Assembly (NCBI RefSeq): GCF_963259705.1
Contig: NC_081841.1
Span: 91,215,063-91,279,062, forward strand
DNA length: 64,000 bases
From: Myotis daubentonii
Lineage: Eukaryota > Chordata > Mammalia > Chiroptera > Vespertilionidae
Reading direction: 5' to 3'
A program made the translations under genes and the position numbers. Under the pieces are notes generated by a model. It had not been told where the DNA came from, did not search any database, and was given only the letters and a program-made list of their open reading frames with translations. Positions 43,774 through 56,473 of this stretch are shown here, piece after piece. Every line of letters starts with the position of its first letter. Within the stretch, counting starts at the first letter, position 1.

Positions 43774-44400
43774 TGGACTGGAACCCGGATTCTTTGTACA
43801 CCGGAATTGAAGAATGAATCCATGGACAGAAAGTGGTATAGCAAAGGTGGAGATTTATTGAAGAACAAGTGCAGACTCCCACGTGGGGAAAGGGAAGAGT
43901 CCCATAGAATGGGCTACCACGTAGGGAGGGGGAAAAGGGTCCCACAGAACTGACTCCCATGTAGGGAGGGGGAAGAGTCCCACTGAATCCCTTTTCTCTA
44001 AGGCTTATAAAGGCTGCAGTTCCTCTGTCCTGATATCCCCTCTGATTGGTCAATATTTTCTTAGACTGGTTACTATAGTAACTCCTGGGCTCCCCTCCTT
44101 TTCCATTGTTCCCCTATTCCCTCTGGGCTTTCTTCTTTTCCATCTGAATGAAGGGCTTCCTTCTCTTTATTTTGTAAATATAGACCTTTCTTGGCTGCTT
44201 CCAGTTACCTTGTCTTATGGAATTATACCTGTTGCTGCTTCCTTGTCTTATGGAGATGTAACTGCACCTGGCTTCCTTGTGTTATGGAAATGTACCTTCT
44301 CCCAGTCTGCAGCCCCATGCTTTTCCATGGACCCCAATTCTAAAAAATCCCTAAGCCTTCCTGTGTTCCCCCAAAATTTCTGCTTCACCAAGTTTAAGAT
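43774..44400 (-). mobile_element. Probable solo LTR, antisense
   Basis: In minus orientation it shows a TATA-like TTTATAAGCC (about 44003-44012), AATAAA (plus TTTATT at 43854-43859) and an end ...GGTTCCAGTCCA at 43774. A block with CCCACGTGGGAGTC / CCCTACATGGGAGTC occurs about three times in the R-U5 side (43875-43985). The 5' boundary is approximate. Confidence 0.6.
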
Positions 44401-44719
44401 ATTTATGTGCCCATGTTTTTTTCTAGACATTATGTTTTATTTTGTTTCAATCTTTTCAGGTTACCAATCTCCCATGTAATAATCAATGGACATAATGTCT
44501 CTGGCGAGAAAACACACACACACAAAATCCACTATATATTCTTGATAAATGAGCTCTTCAAAAAAATTGATTGTCACAGATGCAACTTGTGGCAGGTGTT
44601 TATAAATGACTCCAGTATCAGCAGGAAGTAAAGGCTACCTTGAGGAATCGTCTCCATTACATATACTTCTTTCTGAGATCAAAATGGTACAGTGTCCACA
44701 GATTTTCTCTTTCATGTCT

Positions 44720-44863
44720 TTATTTTTTTTTAATGTATCTTTATTGTTGAGAGTATTGCAGATGTCCCCTAGGTGACTCTGTTGATTGGAGGATGGACTT
44801 GTACACAAAAAAGGTTTCCTGTTCAATTCCCTATCAGACAGTGTGGGGGAAAGAGGGGAGCTG

Positions 44864-44920
<57 letters not shown>

Positions 44921-44962
44921 GAATCAGTAAATATATCCTTGGGTGAGGATTTTAAAAAAAAA
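44720..44962 (+). mobile_element. L1 3' scrap, then SINE-like unit with (TC)n
   Basis: Antisense L1 3' end at 44720-44775 leads into a decayed Ves-like SINE in plus orientation, ending CCTTGGGTGAGGATTTT and an A-run. A (TC)n tract of about 57 bp lies at 44863-44919. Confidence 0.65.
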
Positions 44963-45139
44963 TAAAATGGTACAACAGTTCAACAATGGTTCAAGATGTT
45001 CCACTAATGCCAAACTGAATGTAACTCTTCGACTGTTTACCTTTGTATTGAAGTATGGTACCTATTTGCTTTGTTTAACAGTGGACAGGTTATTTTGATT
45101 TTTTAAATTGTATAAATCATCCCATTCGATTGAATGACT

Positions 45140-45644
45140 ATCCCATTGATTGTTATCTTACTGGTTTTAGAAAGCACAGTCTTCTGTACCTGGGAAACAG
45201 GACAGCACAATTATCCTAAATTGTTTTAGTGGCCACAGATAATGCGTTCTAGTTGACTCAGTGGTCCCAAGACCAGGACAGTGCAATTACTCTAAATTAC
45301 CTCGATGGCTCTAGATAATGAGTTCCTGGCAACCCAGTGGTCTCAAGACCCAAAGTCTCTAGATAAGGTGTTTCTGCCAATCCAGTGACCCTGAGACCCA
45401 AAACTGTAATTAACATGCTTTATTCTGCTTCTGTAAACTGCTTTTTTGCAAACCAGGTTCCCCATTCCAAACCCTGGGATGTAATCAATACCTTGTGATT
45501 TTTGCCTATCTAACTTTGGAGCTACTACCATCTTATCACTATGAGATTTGGGAATGACCCCTCACAGTCCCGGATTGCAATAAATGTGACTCTTTAATTT
45601 GACTTCTTGAGGCATCCTTCTGTGATTCGAGGGGTACATTACAA
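45140..45644 (+). mobile_element. Probable solo LTR
   Basis: Ends with AATAAA (45579-45584), a T-rich U5-like part and GGTACATTACAACA. The U3-like part has three diverged direct repeats containing CTAGATAATG...CAGTGGTC(C/T)CAAGACC (about 45230-45400). The 5' boundary is approximate. Confidence 0.55.
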
Positions 45645-45664
45645 CAGTATCTCATATAGTGACC

Positions 45665-45825
45665 CTGATTCTCAAACTTTAAAGAGCATCTGAATCACCA
45701 GTGGTTGGTGAGAGCTGAGCATCTGTCCCTGCTCCCAGAGGTTCTGATTCAGCAGGCCTGGAATGGGGCTCTGGAATTTGCATTTCTAACAGGTTCCCAG
45801 TGATGCTGTCTGGGTCCATTGTTTT
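45665..45825 (+). mobile_element. MER5-like hAT (Charlie) remnant
   Basis: GATTCTCAAACTTTAAAGAGC...CATCTGAATCACC...GGTTCTGATTCAGCAGG...GGAATTTGCATTTCTAACAGG...CAGTGATGCTG matches the ancient eutherian MER5 family. Confidence 0.85.
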
Positions 45826-47265
45826 AAAAGTTTGCAGCTCCATGGAACCACAAAGGACACACTCAGGGGGCAGACTCAGTGAGCAACAAAGCCCCATTGA
45901 AGCAAGTCTTGCCCCAGAGGGGTGTCTCCAGCACAGAAGTTCTCCCACTGCAGACACAGCTGATTCTCAGAGCCAATTGGCCTGGAGGTCAATTCCTCCC
46001 AGTGATACCTACAACAATCAAGGCTTAACTACAACAAGACTGTGCACAAAGACCACAAGGGGGTGCACCAAGTGTGTCCACCTTAGGTAATTGGGGAGGC
46101 TGAACCACTGGGCCCTAGAGGACACTTAGCACAGAAAACCACTTTATCAACACAGGGAAGCATAAAAAATGCAGAGACAAAGAAACAGTACACAAATGAC
46201 AGAAATGGAGGAAAGGAAACTACTGGATATAGAGTTCAAAACCACACTTTTAAGGTTTTTCAAGAATTTTCTAGAAACTGCCGATAAACTTAATGAGATC
46301 TACAAGAAATCTAATGAGACCCTCGAGGTTGTGATAAAGAACCAACTAGAAATTAAGCACACACTGACTGAAATAAAGAATATTATACAGACTCCCAACA
46401 GCAGACTAGAGGAGCGCAAGAATCAAGTCAACGGTTTGAAATACGGAGAAGCAAAAAACACCCAACCGGAAAAGCAAAATGAAAAAAGAATCCAAAAAAT
46501 ACGAAGATAGAGTAAGGAGCCTCTGGGACAGCTTCAAGCATTCCAACATCTGAATTATAGGGGTGCCAGAAGAAGAGAGAGAGCAAGATATTGAAAACCT
46601 ATTTGAAGAAATAATGACAGAAAACTTCCCCTATCTGGTGAAAGAAATAGACTTACAAGTCCAGGAAGCTCAGAGAACCCCAAACAAAAGGAATCCAAAG
46701 AGGACCACACCAAGACACATCATAATTAAAATGCCAAGAAATATTCAAAATGATGAATGCCAAGAACCTACAACCAAGATTACTTTATCCAGCAAAGCTA
46801 TCATTCAGAATTGAAGGTCCGATAAAGAGCTTCACAGATAAGGAAAAGCAAAAGGAGTTCATCACGACCAAACCAGTATTATATGAAATGCTGAAAGGTA
46901 TCTTTTAAGAAGAGGAAGAAGAAGGAAATGGTAAAGATAAAAATTATGAACAACAAATACACATCTATCAACAAGTGAGTCTGAAAATGAAGTGAATAAT
47001 CTGATGAACAGAATGAACTGGTGATTATAATAGAATCAGGGGCATAGAAAGGGAGTGGACTTGCTATTCTTGGGGGGGGGAGGGGTGAGGGGGATGCGGG
47101 AAGGGACTGGACAAAAATCGTGCACCTATGGATGAGGACAGTGGGTGGGGAGTGAGGGCGGAGGGTGGGGTGGGAACTGGGTGGAGGGGAGTTATGGGGG
47201 GGAAAAAGGAACAAATGTAATAATCTGAACAATAAAGTTTTAATTAATAAAAAAAAGGAACAAAT
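45826..47265 (+). mobile_element. ORF2-less L1 (HAL1-like), 5'-truncated, ORF1 broken
   Basis: Partial 5' UTR (45826-46168), ORF1 remnant, 3' UTR with the G-rich block at 47060-47220 and an A-run at about 47240-47257. ORF1 text passes straight to the 3' UTR as in the other copies. Confidence 0.85.
46169..46907 (+). pseudogene. ORF1 pseudogene of the ORF2-less L1
   Basis: Starts like 42063-42929 (coiled coil with LTEIKNIIQTPNSR) but is frameshifted near 46505, and a deletion after PRHIIIKMPR (about 46740) removes most of the RRM end and part of the C-terminal domain. Not functional. Confidence 0.85.
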
Positions 47266-48217
47266 TTCGGGAGATTTAAAATGGCAGCAGAGTAGATGGA
47301 TGCTGCTCTGACATGCTCCGAGGAACAAGCTGGAATTACAACTGAATTATGGAAAGGCTTCCTGAATAATCACCGAAAAACCCACAGGAGAGAACCTTGA
47401 TAACTGAGGACTAAAGGTAGAGACTGCAGAGACTGGTAGGAGGGGCGGAGGTGCCAAAGGGTTGGCTGGGTGCCCACAGACAGCAACTGAAGTCCTGGAG
47501 AGATATCTCAGCTGTGTGTGGGAGTGAGGGGGTGCCACTGAGAACTCCGTGATCTAATCCCCAAGCTGGGCTCCCCAGCAGGGAGCACCAAATCTGAGGA
47601 GAGTACCCACATAACATCTAGCTGTGAAAAGCAGTGGGGTGCTATCTGCCAGGGAGTGACAGCTGAAAGTATGGGCACCCTCTTGAAGGGCTAATGCACA
47701 AAAATTCCCTGTGGAGCCCCCCATCTTGTGCTCTTGCAGAGGGACGGTAAAGTGGACTGGAGCTGTGAGAGCAGAACCCAGGACTGGAGACTTGGGGGGA
47801 TAAAGCTCAGAAGGCAGACACCCCAAGATTCCTGGTCTGAGTCATTCCCTCACACAGTGGAGGACATCTTTCCCACATAGACATCTGCCTTGCCTTGGGG
47901 GAAGACAGTCAACACACCCTATTGGAAAACACCTTGCCCTGAGGCCACTTAAGACAGTAAAAGTAACAATTAGCCTTCAGGCAGAAGCAACTGCCCCACC
48001 CTATTGAAAAAACTCTTGCTTCACCTGAGGATGATTGCCTGGGAGCAATTCAAGTCAGAATCCTATTAGTCTCTAGACTGAGGCAGTTTCTGGAGCCTTT
48101 GAGCCTTTGCCTGATCCAATTAGTCAGAAACAGCCTTTAACACTGTCCTGCACTAGAGATTGAGAGGTGTAGAGGATCTACCTAATACACAGTCACAAAC
48201 CCACAGAGACAACAAAA

Positions 48218-49054
48218 ATGAGGAAACAAAGAAACAATCCCCAAATTTAAGAACAATCGAATTCTCCAGAAGAAGAGGTAAATGAAGCAGAGATAAGAAA
48301 TTTATCTGAAACAGAGGTCAGAGTAATGATGTTAAAAATGCTCAACAGTATGAAAAAAGACATAGTAACTATGAAAAAAGAATAGTCTGAGATAAAGAAT
48401 GACATAACACAAATAAAAACATATTAAAAGGAATACACAGAAGATTAGAGGAAGCTGAGGATCAAATCAGTGAATTAGAAAATGGAGTTGAAAATATCAC
48501 TCAATTAGAGAACCAAAAAGAAAATAAACAATTAAAAAACAGGAGGACAGCTTAAGGGAGCTGTGGGACAATGTGAAATGTAACAATATTAGAATAGTAG
48601 GTATGCCAGAAGAGGCAGAAAAGAGAAAGAAATAGAGAAGGTGCTTGAAGAAATAATGGTAGAAAACTTCCCTAACCTGGTAAAGGAAAAAGTCACATAC
48701 GTTCAGGAGGCACAGAGACCCCTGAACAAGAAGAACTCAAACAGACCCACACCCAGACACATCATAATTAAAATGCCAAAAATTAAAGACAAAGAAAGAC
48801 TCTTAAAGGCAGCAAGAGAAAAGAAAACTGTTACTTACAAAGGAGTTTCCATAAGGCTGACACCTGATTTGTCAACAGAAACTCTACAGGCCAGAAGGGA
48901 ATGGCATGAAGTACTCAAGGTAATGGAAAGCAAGGATCTGAAACCAAGATTACTATATCCAGCAAGGCTATCATTCAAAATAGATGGTCAAATAAAGAGC
49001 TTCCCAGACAAAAAATGGCTAGAGGAGTTCATCACCACCAAGCCAGCATCATAA
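48218..49054 (+). pseudogene. L1 ORF1 pseudogene
   Basis: Homologous to the intact ORF1p frames. The last 137 codons (48641-49054) are open, with PRHIIIKMPKIKDKERLLKA and TLQARREWHEVLKVM; upstream the coiled-coil part has frameshifts and stops. Confidence 0.85.
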
Positions 49055-50353
49055 GAAATGCTGAAGGGATTGCTGGAAGGGATTGCTGAAAAGAAGAAAC
49101 AGAGAGAGAAACCTAGCCATACAGAATTAAAATGGCTATAAATAAGTACCTCTCAATAATAACCTGAAATTTAAATGGATTAAATGCTCTAATCAAAAGG
49201 CATAGGGTAGCTGAATAGATACAAAAACATAATCCAATTGTATGTTGTCTACAAGAGACTCACCTCAAAACAAAAGACACACACAGGATGAAAGTGAAGG
49301 GCTGGAAAATTTTTTCCATACAAATAGAAAAGAAAAAAAGCTGGAATAGCAATACCCATATCCAACAAAATAGACTTTAAAATGAAAGTCATCACAAGAG
49401 ACAACAAATGTCACCACATATATCCAACAAGAGGCTATAACCCTGGTAAACATATATGCACCCAATATAAGTGCACCTAAATATATAAAAAAGACTTCTA
49501 GAGGACTTTAACAGAGAGATTGACAACAATACAGTAATAGTAGGGGACTTTAACACCCCTCTAATTTCACTGGACAGATCTTCCAGGCAAAAACTTAGCA
49601 AGGAAACAGAGATTCTAAAGAACACCCTGGATCAGATGGATTTAATAGTCATTTATAGAACATTTCACTCCAATGCAACAGAATATACATTCTTCTCATA
49701 TGCACATGGATCATTCACAAAGATAGACCACAAGTTAGGACACAAAACAAGTCTCTTCAAGTTCAAGAAGATTGAAATCATATCAAGCATCCTCTCTGAT
49801 CACAGTGGAATGAAATTAGAAATCAACTACAGTAAAAACACCCCAAAACATTCAAATACACAGAGGCTAAATAGCATGTTATTAAACAATGAATGGTTTA
49901 CCAATGAGAACAAGAAAGAAATCAAAAACTTCCTGGAAACAAATGAAAATAAACACACAACAACCCAAAATCTCTGGGACACAGCAAAAGCAGTCCTGAG
50001 AGGGAAGTTCATAGCACTACAGGCATACCTCAAAAAAAAAAAATCAGCAATACACTATTTAACCCTACAACTTAAAGAACTAAAAAGAGAACAATAAGAA
50101 AAGCCCAGAGTAAGTAGAAGGAAGGAAATAATAAAGATTAGAGCAGAAATAACTAACATAGAGACTAAAAAGGAATACAAAAAGTCAATGAAACCAAGAG
50201 CTGGTTCTTTGAAAGGATAAACAAAATTGATAAACATTAGCCAGACTCATAAAGAAACAAAGAAAGAGGACCCAAATAAATAAAATCAGAAGCAAAAGTG
50301 GAGAAGTAACCACGGACACAACAGAAATACAAAGGGTTATAAGACAGTGCTGC

Positions 50354-50571
50354 CGAAACTGGTTTGGCTCAGTGGATAGAGCGTCGGCCTGCAGACTGAA
50401 AGGTCCCAGGTTCGATTCCGGTCAAGGGCATGTACCTGGGTTGCGGGCATATCCCCAGTGGGGGATGTGCAGGAGGCAGCTGATCGATGTTTCTCTCTCA
50501 TCGATGTTTCTAACTCTCTATCTCTCTCCCTTCCTCTCTGTAAAAAATCAATAAAATATATTTTAAAAAAA
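50354..50571 (+). mobile_element. Ves SINE, well preserved
   Basis: Head GGTTTGGCTCAGTGGATAGAGCG...GGTTCGATTCCGGTC with intact-looking A and B boxes, CT-rich middle with a duplicated CATCGATGTTTC, and an A-rich tail with AATAAAATAT. Confidence 0.95.
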
Positions 50572-52035
50572 AGAAAGAAAGTGCTAGGAACTACTATATG
50601 CCAACAAGCTGGACAATGTGGATGAAATAGACAAATTCCTAGAAAAATACAATCCCCTAAAACTGAATCAGGAAGAATCAGAAAACCTGAATAGGCCAAT
50701 ATCCACTGATGAAATAGAAGCAGTAATAACAATAAAAAAACCTCCCCCGCAAACAAAAGCCCAGGCCCAGACAGCTTCACATGGGAGTTTTTCCAAACAT
50801 TCAAAGGAAAACTAACACCTATAGTCCTCAAACTATTTCAGAAAATTCAAGAGGAAGAAACACTTCCAAACTCTTTTATGAGGCCAACATTATCCTAATT
50901 CCCAAACCAAATAAAGACACTACAAAGAAAGAGAATTACAGGCCAATATCCTTGATTAACATAGACGCTAAAATCCTCAATAAAATATTAGAAAATCGCA
51001 TCTAGAAATATATTAAAAAGATCATACACCATGATCAAGTGGGCTTTATTCCAGGGATGCAAGGCTGGTACAATATTTGCAAATCAATAAACGTGATACA
51101 TCACATAAACAAATTGAAAGACAAAAATCACAAGATCATATCAATAGACGCAGAGAAAACATTTGACAAAATCCAACACCCATTTTGATAAAAACTCTCA
51201 GCAAAGTTGGAATAGAGGGAGCATATGTCAACATGATAAAGGATATATGATAAACCTACGTCCAACATCATACTCAATGGGTAAAAACTAAACCATTTTC
51301 CCTACGAACAGAATCAAGACAGGGATGCCCACTTTCACCAACCCTGTTCGACATAGTACTGTAAGTGCTAGCCATAGTGATCAGACAAGAAGAAATAAAA
51401 GGCATCCAAATTGGAAAAGAAGAAGTAAAACTGTCTTTATTCACAGATGACATGATATTGTACATAGCAAACCCCAAAGACTCCATCAAAAAACTACTAG
51501 ACTTAATAAATGAATTTGACAATGTAGCAGGATACAACATTAACACCCAGAAATCTATGGCTTTTTTTTTAACACCAATAATGAATTCACAGAAAGAGAA
51601 ACCAAACCAACAATCCCCTTTACCATTGCAACAAAAAAATTAAGATACATAGGAATAAACTTAACTAAGGAGGTGAAAGAACTATATTTAAAAAGCTACA
51701 GGATGTTGAAAAAAGAGATAGAGAAAGACATAAACAAATGGAAGAATATACCATGTTCATGGATTGGTAGAATCAACATCATTAAAATGTCCATACTACC
51801 CAAAGCAATCTGTAGATTCAATGCAAGCCCAATGAACATACCAATGGAATATTTCACAGACCTAGAATGAACTCTCCAAAAATTCATATGGAATAAAAAA
51901 AGACCCTGAATAGCTGTAGCAATCCTGAGAAAGAAGAATAAAGTTGGAGGGATTACAATAACAGATGTTAAGCTATATTACAAAGCCACTGTTCTCAAAA
52001 TTGCCTGGTATTGGCACAGGAACAAACATATAGAC

Positions 52036-52269
52036 CAGTTATGGCGAACCTATGACATGCGTATCAGAGGTGACCCGTGAACTCATTTTTTTGGTTGATT
52101 TTTCTTTGTTAAATGGCATTTAAATATATAAAATAAATATCAAAAATATAAATCTTTGTTTTACTATGGTTGCAAATATCAAAAAACTTCTCTATGTGAC
52201 ACAGCACCAGAGTTAAGTTAGGGTTTTCAAAATGTTGGCACACCGAGCTCAAAAGATTTGCCATCACTG
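52036..52269 (+). mobile_element. Short hAT element, 234 bp
   Basis: Inverted ends CAGTTATGGCGAACC and GATTTGCCATCACTG; perfect 8-bp duplication ATATAGAC at 52028-52035 and 52270-52277, inside L1 ORF2. Confidence 0.95.
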
Positions 52270-53612
52270 ATATAGACCAATGAGAACCCAGAAATTGACC
52301 CCAGCCATTATGATCAAATAATATTTGACAAAGGAGGCAAGAGCATATAATGGAGTCAAGATGGTTTCTTCAACAAATGGTGTTGGGAAAATTGGACAGA
52401 TACATGCAAAAAAAAAAAAAAGAAAGAAAGAAACTAGATTACCAACTTGCACCATACACAAAAATAAACTCAAAATGGATAAAGGACTTAAATGTAAGTC
52501 GGGAAACCATAAAAATCTTAGAAGAATCCACAGGCAGCGAAATATCAGACATATGTTGTAGCAATATCTTTACTGATATAGCTCCTAGGGCAATGCAAAC
52601 TAAAGAGAAAATAAATGGGACTACATTAAAACAAAAAGCTTTTGCACAACAAAAGAAACCATCAACAAAACAACAAGAAAGCCTACTGCATGGGAGAACA
52701 TATTTTCCAATGTTATCTCCAATAAGGGTTTAATCTCCAAATTTCACAGGGAACTCAAACAACTTAACAAAAGGAAGATAAACAATCCAATCAAAAAATG
52801 GGCAAAGGACCTAAATAGACACTTTTTGAAAGAGGACATAAAGAAGGTCAAGAGATATATAAAAACATGCTCAAAGTCATTAATCGTCCAAGAGATGCAC
52901 ATCAAAATGACAATGAGGTACCATCTCATACCTGTCAGAATGGCTATTATCAATAAATCAACAAATGACAAGTGCTGGTGAGGATGTGGAGAAAAATAAA
53001 CCCTCATGCACTGCTGGTGGGAATGCAGACTGGTGCAACCACTATGGAAGACAGTATGGAGATTCCTCAAAAAATTAAAAATGGAACTCCCATTTGACCC
53101 AATAATACCACTTCTAGTAATATATCCTAAGAAATCAGAAACACCAAGTAGAAAGGATATATGTACCCATGTGTTCATAGCAGCACAATTTACAATAGCT
53201 AAGACTTGGAAACAGTCTAAGTGCCCATCAACAGATGAATAGTTTAAAAACTGTGGTACATCTACACAATGGAATACTACGCTGCTGTAAAAAAAGAAGG
53301 AACTCTTACCATTTTCAACAGCATGGATGGAACTGGAGAGCATTATGCTAAGTGAAATAAGCCAGTCAGAGAAAGATAAATATCATATGATCTCATTCAT
53401 TTGTGGAATATAATGAAAAACATAAACTGATGAACAAATATAGAGCCAGAGGGAAAAAAAATATTTTAGAATACAATAGAAGTAATCCTATTATTTGCAG
53501 ATGTTTAATATTTCCTACCACTTTTGTGATATCATACTATGTTAGTACAGTTTTGGTAATATTATACTTATAATCCTTTTTTTCTTGAAATATTTATGTT
53601 TATTGCATGTAA

Positions 53613-54214
53613 TCCTATATAATAAAAGCCTAGGTGGCATCGTGTGACGTTGTCACAAGATGGCTGGTGCAACGTTGTCAAAAGATGGCTGCCATAAGAT
53701 GCTCACCACAAGATGGCTGGCAGGGGAGGACAGTTGGGGGCGATTGGTCTGGCAGGGGAGTGGTTAGCAGGGGTGGACAAACTTTTTGACTCGAGGGCCA
53801 CAATGGGTTCTTAAACTGGACCGGAGGGCCGGAACAAAAGCATGGATGGAGTGTTTGTGTGAACTAATATAAATTCAAAGTAAACATCATTACATAAAAG
53901 GGTACGGTCTTTTATTTCAATAGTTTTATTCATTTCAAACGGGCTGGATCAGGCCCGCGGGCCATAGTTTGCCCACGGCTGGGTTAGGGGGTGATCCTGC
54001 AGGCAGGCAGGCAAGGGGTTAGGAGCCAGCAGTCCCTGATTGTGAGAGGGATGTCTGACTGACGGTTTAGGCCTGATCCTTGTGGGTGGTATTGGGCCTA
54101 ATCCGGCAGTTGGACATCCCCCAAGGGGTTCCAGATTGGAGAGGGTACAGGCTGGGCTGAGGGGACCCCCTCCCCTGCCCCACTGTGCATGAATTTCATG
54201 CACCAGGTCTCTAG
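53613..54214 (+). mobile_element. HeliBat-type Helitron, 602 bp with nested hAT
   Basis: 5' TCCTATATAATAAAAGCC, 3' CATGCACCAGGTCTCTAG then T. The interior carries the GGTTAGGGGGTGATC motif and a hAT at 53768-53981. Confidence 0.92.
53768..53981 (+). mobile_element. Short hAT element, 214 bp
   Basis: Ends CAGGGGTGGACAAACTTT and AGTTTGCCCACGGCTG. GGTTAG lies on both sides; the exact 8-bp duplication is blurred by the repetitive target. Confidence 0.85.
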
Positions 54215-54415
54215 TATTATTATATTTAAGATTGTTTTTCTTTAATAATTAGTGTTTACTTCATGTAACATTATTATATTTAAAATAGTTTTTCTTGAGA
54301 TATTAATGCTTATTGCATGTATTATTATATTTAAGATAGTTTTTCTTAAAATATTAAAGTTTATTGCATGTAACCTTATTATATTTAAAATAATTTTTCT
54401 TAAAATAAAAAAATG

Positions 54416-56207
54416 TTCCCATTTGAAAAAAGAAAGAAACAAATTTGGTAAATGATGTAATTTCATTCTACTAGCTACTAGTCCTATTGCGACAAGTCAC
54501 TCTACTTCTCCATACCTTTTTTACTTTTGTGGAATAAGGAGCCATTTCTTAGCTCCTTTCCATTTTCTGCATTCTGTGATTGCATGATAGTCCACAGTCT
54601 GTGAAATAGCTTGTATTTTTTTCAAGGAGATATCATGTACACTAGCTCACTTGGCCTAGACAAGAACCCTATCCTTCTGTACAGTAAAATAAATGTTTAA
54701 TTTGGAGACCTGAATCTTAGAAAGCATGTTAAAATCATTGTATAGATTGGGCAGAAGGTCCAGAAATATAATAATTAGTTAGCTTGGGAAATGCTGTTTT
54801 GAATAATGTCTTGCTCTGCTTGTAGGATGTGCATCATAGGAAGAATGTTCTTGCGTAGCCAAGCCTTGACCTCCCTGTGCTCTTTCTCACAGTGAACAGA
54901 ATCACTGCAACTTTCCAGGAGAGAGCTGTGAGCTTAAGTTGAGGTAAGCTGCCCAGACCTTACTTACTCTCCTGGATGAATGTTTTCAGGGAAACTGGAC
55001 ACTACAGGGAACATAGCATCCATAGGGCAGTAGCTGGGACTTAGGACTTTGGTGTAAGACTTGTATATGAATCCTCGCTCCGCCACTTTGCTACTTGTAC
55101 CTACTTCATAAGGCTGTGCAAGGATTGAGTAAAATTAAATGAGATGGTATATGTAAGGAATGTCCACCATTGAGGGAAGATGGATAATTTAAATTGGTCT
55201 GAGTGAATATGTAACTTCACCTAAAAATCTGTGTTCTTCAGCATTCTGTGTATTCTTCATGTTCAAATGTGTTTTAGGCTTAGTCACTAATTGATTGATT
55301 TACTGACTGCTTAATTTAAGAAGTATTTATTGAGTACATATTATATGTCAGATTCTCTTATAGATATTGGATATATTGCAGTCAACAAGACAGCAAAGGT
55401 CCTGCTGTTATGGACATGTATTTAATGGAGAGAGACAAAATACTCCCTTTCCCAATAAACAAACGAATAGATAAAGAAGAAAATTAACTGGTAGTAATAA
55501 ATGCTAAGAAAAAAAAGAAAGAAGAAGGTGATGTGATAGAATCTGGGGAGCAATTCCAAGTCAGGTATTCAGGGGAGGCTTTTCCAGGGATATGACATTT
55601 AAGATGTCACTTGGATGACAAAGTAGAGCAAAGTTCTTGAGTCCAAGCCAGTATGATAATGATTTAGATGAGGGAGTGGTGGTTAGGATGGAGAGCTGTG
55701 ACTGGGTTAAAAGATGTTGTAGAGATAGAATGAGTAGGACTTATTGATGGATTGAGAGAAAGAGAGGAGTCAAGGATGATTCCTGCAGTTTTTGGCTTGG
55801 AGTGATGTTGGCACCATATACAGAAGCGGAGCAAGCTGAGGGGGAGAAGGTTGGGGGGTAAGAAGAATCAGGAGTCCAGATTTGGAAAGATTACTAGTAA
55901 CTTTGAAGTGCCTATTAAACTCCAAGTGGAGATGTCAAGTAGACAGCTGGATATATGAGGCCAGAGCTAAACATTTGGAAGATATTTTGCCTTTAGATAA
56001 TATTTAATGAAATGGGCTGGATGGGAGTACTTAGGGAAAAAAGTAGAGTTAGAAAATAAAGAGGTTCTAGAATATTCTTACAATTTTAGATACTTATAAC
56101 TCATAGCAAAAGCTAATAGAAATAACCACTCTCTATATATGTATATCCTACAACCCTTATAAATTAGCCACATAAAAATGAATTGATAGGAATTTTTTAT
56201 TTTCTCA
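54416..56207. other. Mostly anonymous DNA with old repeats
   Basis: A MIR-like block at about 55030-55165 and a common old mammalian repeat at about 55300-55960 (ATTTATTGAGTACATATTATATGTCAG...). No gene beyond the exon-like segment at 54893-54943. Confidence 0.5.
54893..54943 (+). other. Exon-like segment, 51 nt (candidate only)
   Basis: A strong acceptor (CTCCCTGTGCTCTTTCTCACAG, polypyrimidine tract then AG at 54892) and a consensus donor (GAG|GTAAGC at 54944) bracket 51 nt. One frame is open (EQNHCNFPGESCELKL) but I recognise no protein. Chance splice-site pairs are common in intergenic DNA. Confidence 0.25.
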
Positions 56208-56282
56208 GGATCTTCACCCAAGGATACCAGTATGTTTTTATTGACTTTTAGAGAGACAGGAAGAGAGAAGGGGAGAGAGGGA

Positions 56283-56346
<64 letters not shown>

Positions 56347-56473
56347 CCGACCAGCTGCCTCCCGGCTAAGGATTGAGCCTGCAACCTAGGCATGTGCCCT
56401 GACTGGGAATTGAACCCACAACCTTTTGGTATAAATGATGACTCTCCAAGCAACTGAGCCACCTGGCCAGGGC
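56208..56473 (-). mobile_element. Ves SINE with expanded (GA)n
   Basis: Tail complement GATCTTCACCCAAGGATAC to head complement CACCTGGCCAGGGC. The purine stretch at 56280-56341 has grown into about 30 GA units. Confidence 0.92.

Larger units (their letters stand above)
49132..53410 (+). pseudogene. L1 ORF2 pseudogene (endonuclease / reverse transcriptase)
   Basis: Begins MAINKYLSIIT, the L1 ORF2 start. Blocks in order: endonuclease (49132-49850), linker, reverse transcriptase (about 50610-51650) with the active-site segment [15 protein letters not shown] (the usual FADD reads FTDD) near 51435-51480, and C-terminal region to about 53410. Many stops and frameshifts plus two insertions; no enzyme can be made. 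Confidence 0.9.
47268..53455 (+). mobile_element. Near full-length L1, decayed
   Basis: 5' UTR from about 47268 (GGGAGATTTAAAATGGCAGC), ORF1 remnant 48218-49054, ORF2 remnant from 49132, and a short end at about 53455 followed by an A-rich stretch. It has a Ves SINE (50354-50571) and a hAT (52036-52269). Older and different in 5' UTR from the ORF2-less elements. Confidence 0.9.
53570..54415. repeat. AT-rich tandem repeat, roughly 55-bp unit, split by a Helitron
   Basis: The unit (TTATTATATTTAA(G/A)ATAGTTTTTCTT...TTATTGCATGTAA) is seen before the Helitron (about 53570-53612) and in about four copies after it (54215-54415). Confidence 0.8.

Noticed and set aside
50354..50571. tRNA gene suggested by good A and B boxes
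   Set aside because: It is the head of a Ves SINE; the body and A-rich tail follow and no tRNA cloverleaf 3' end is present.
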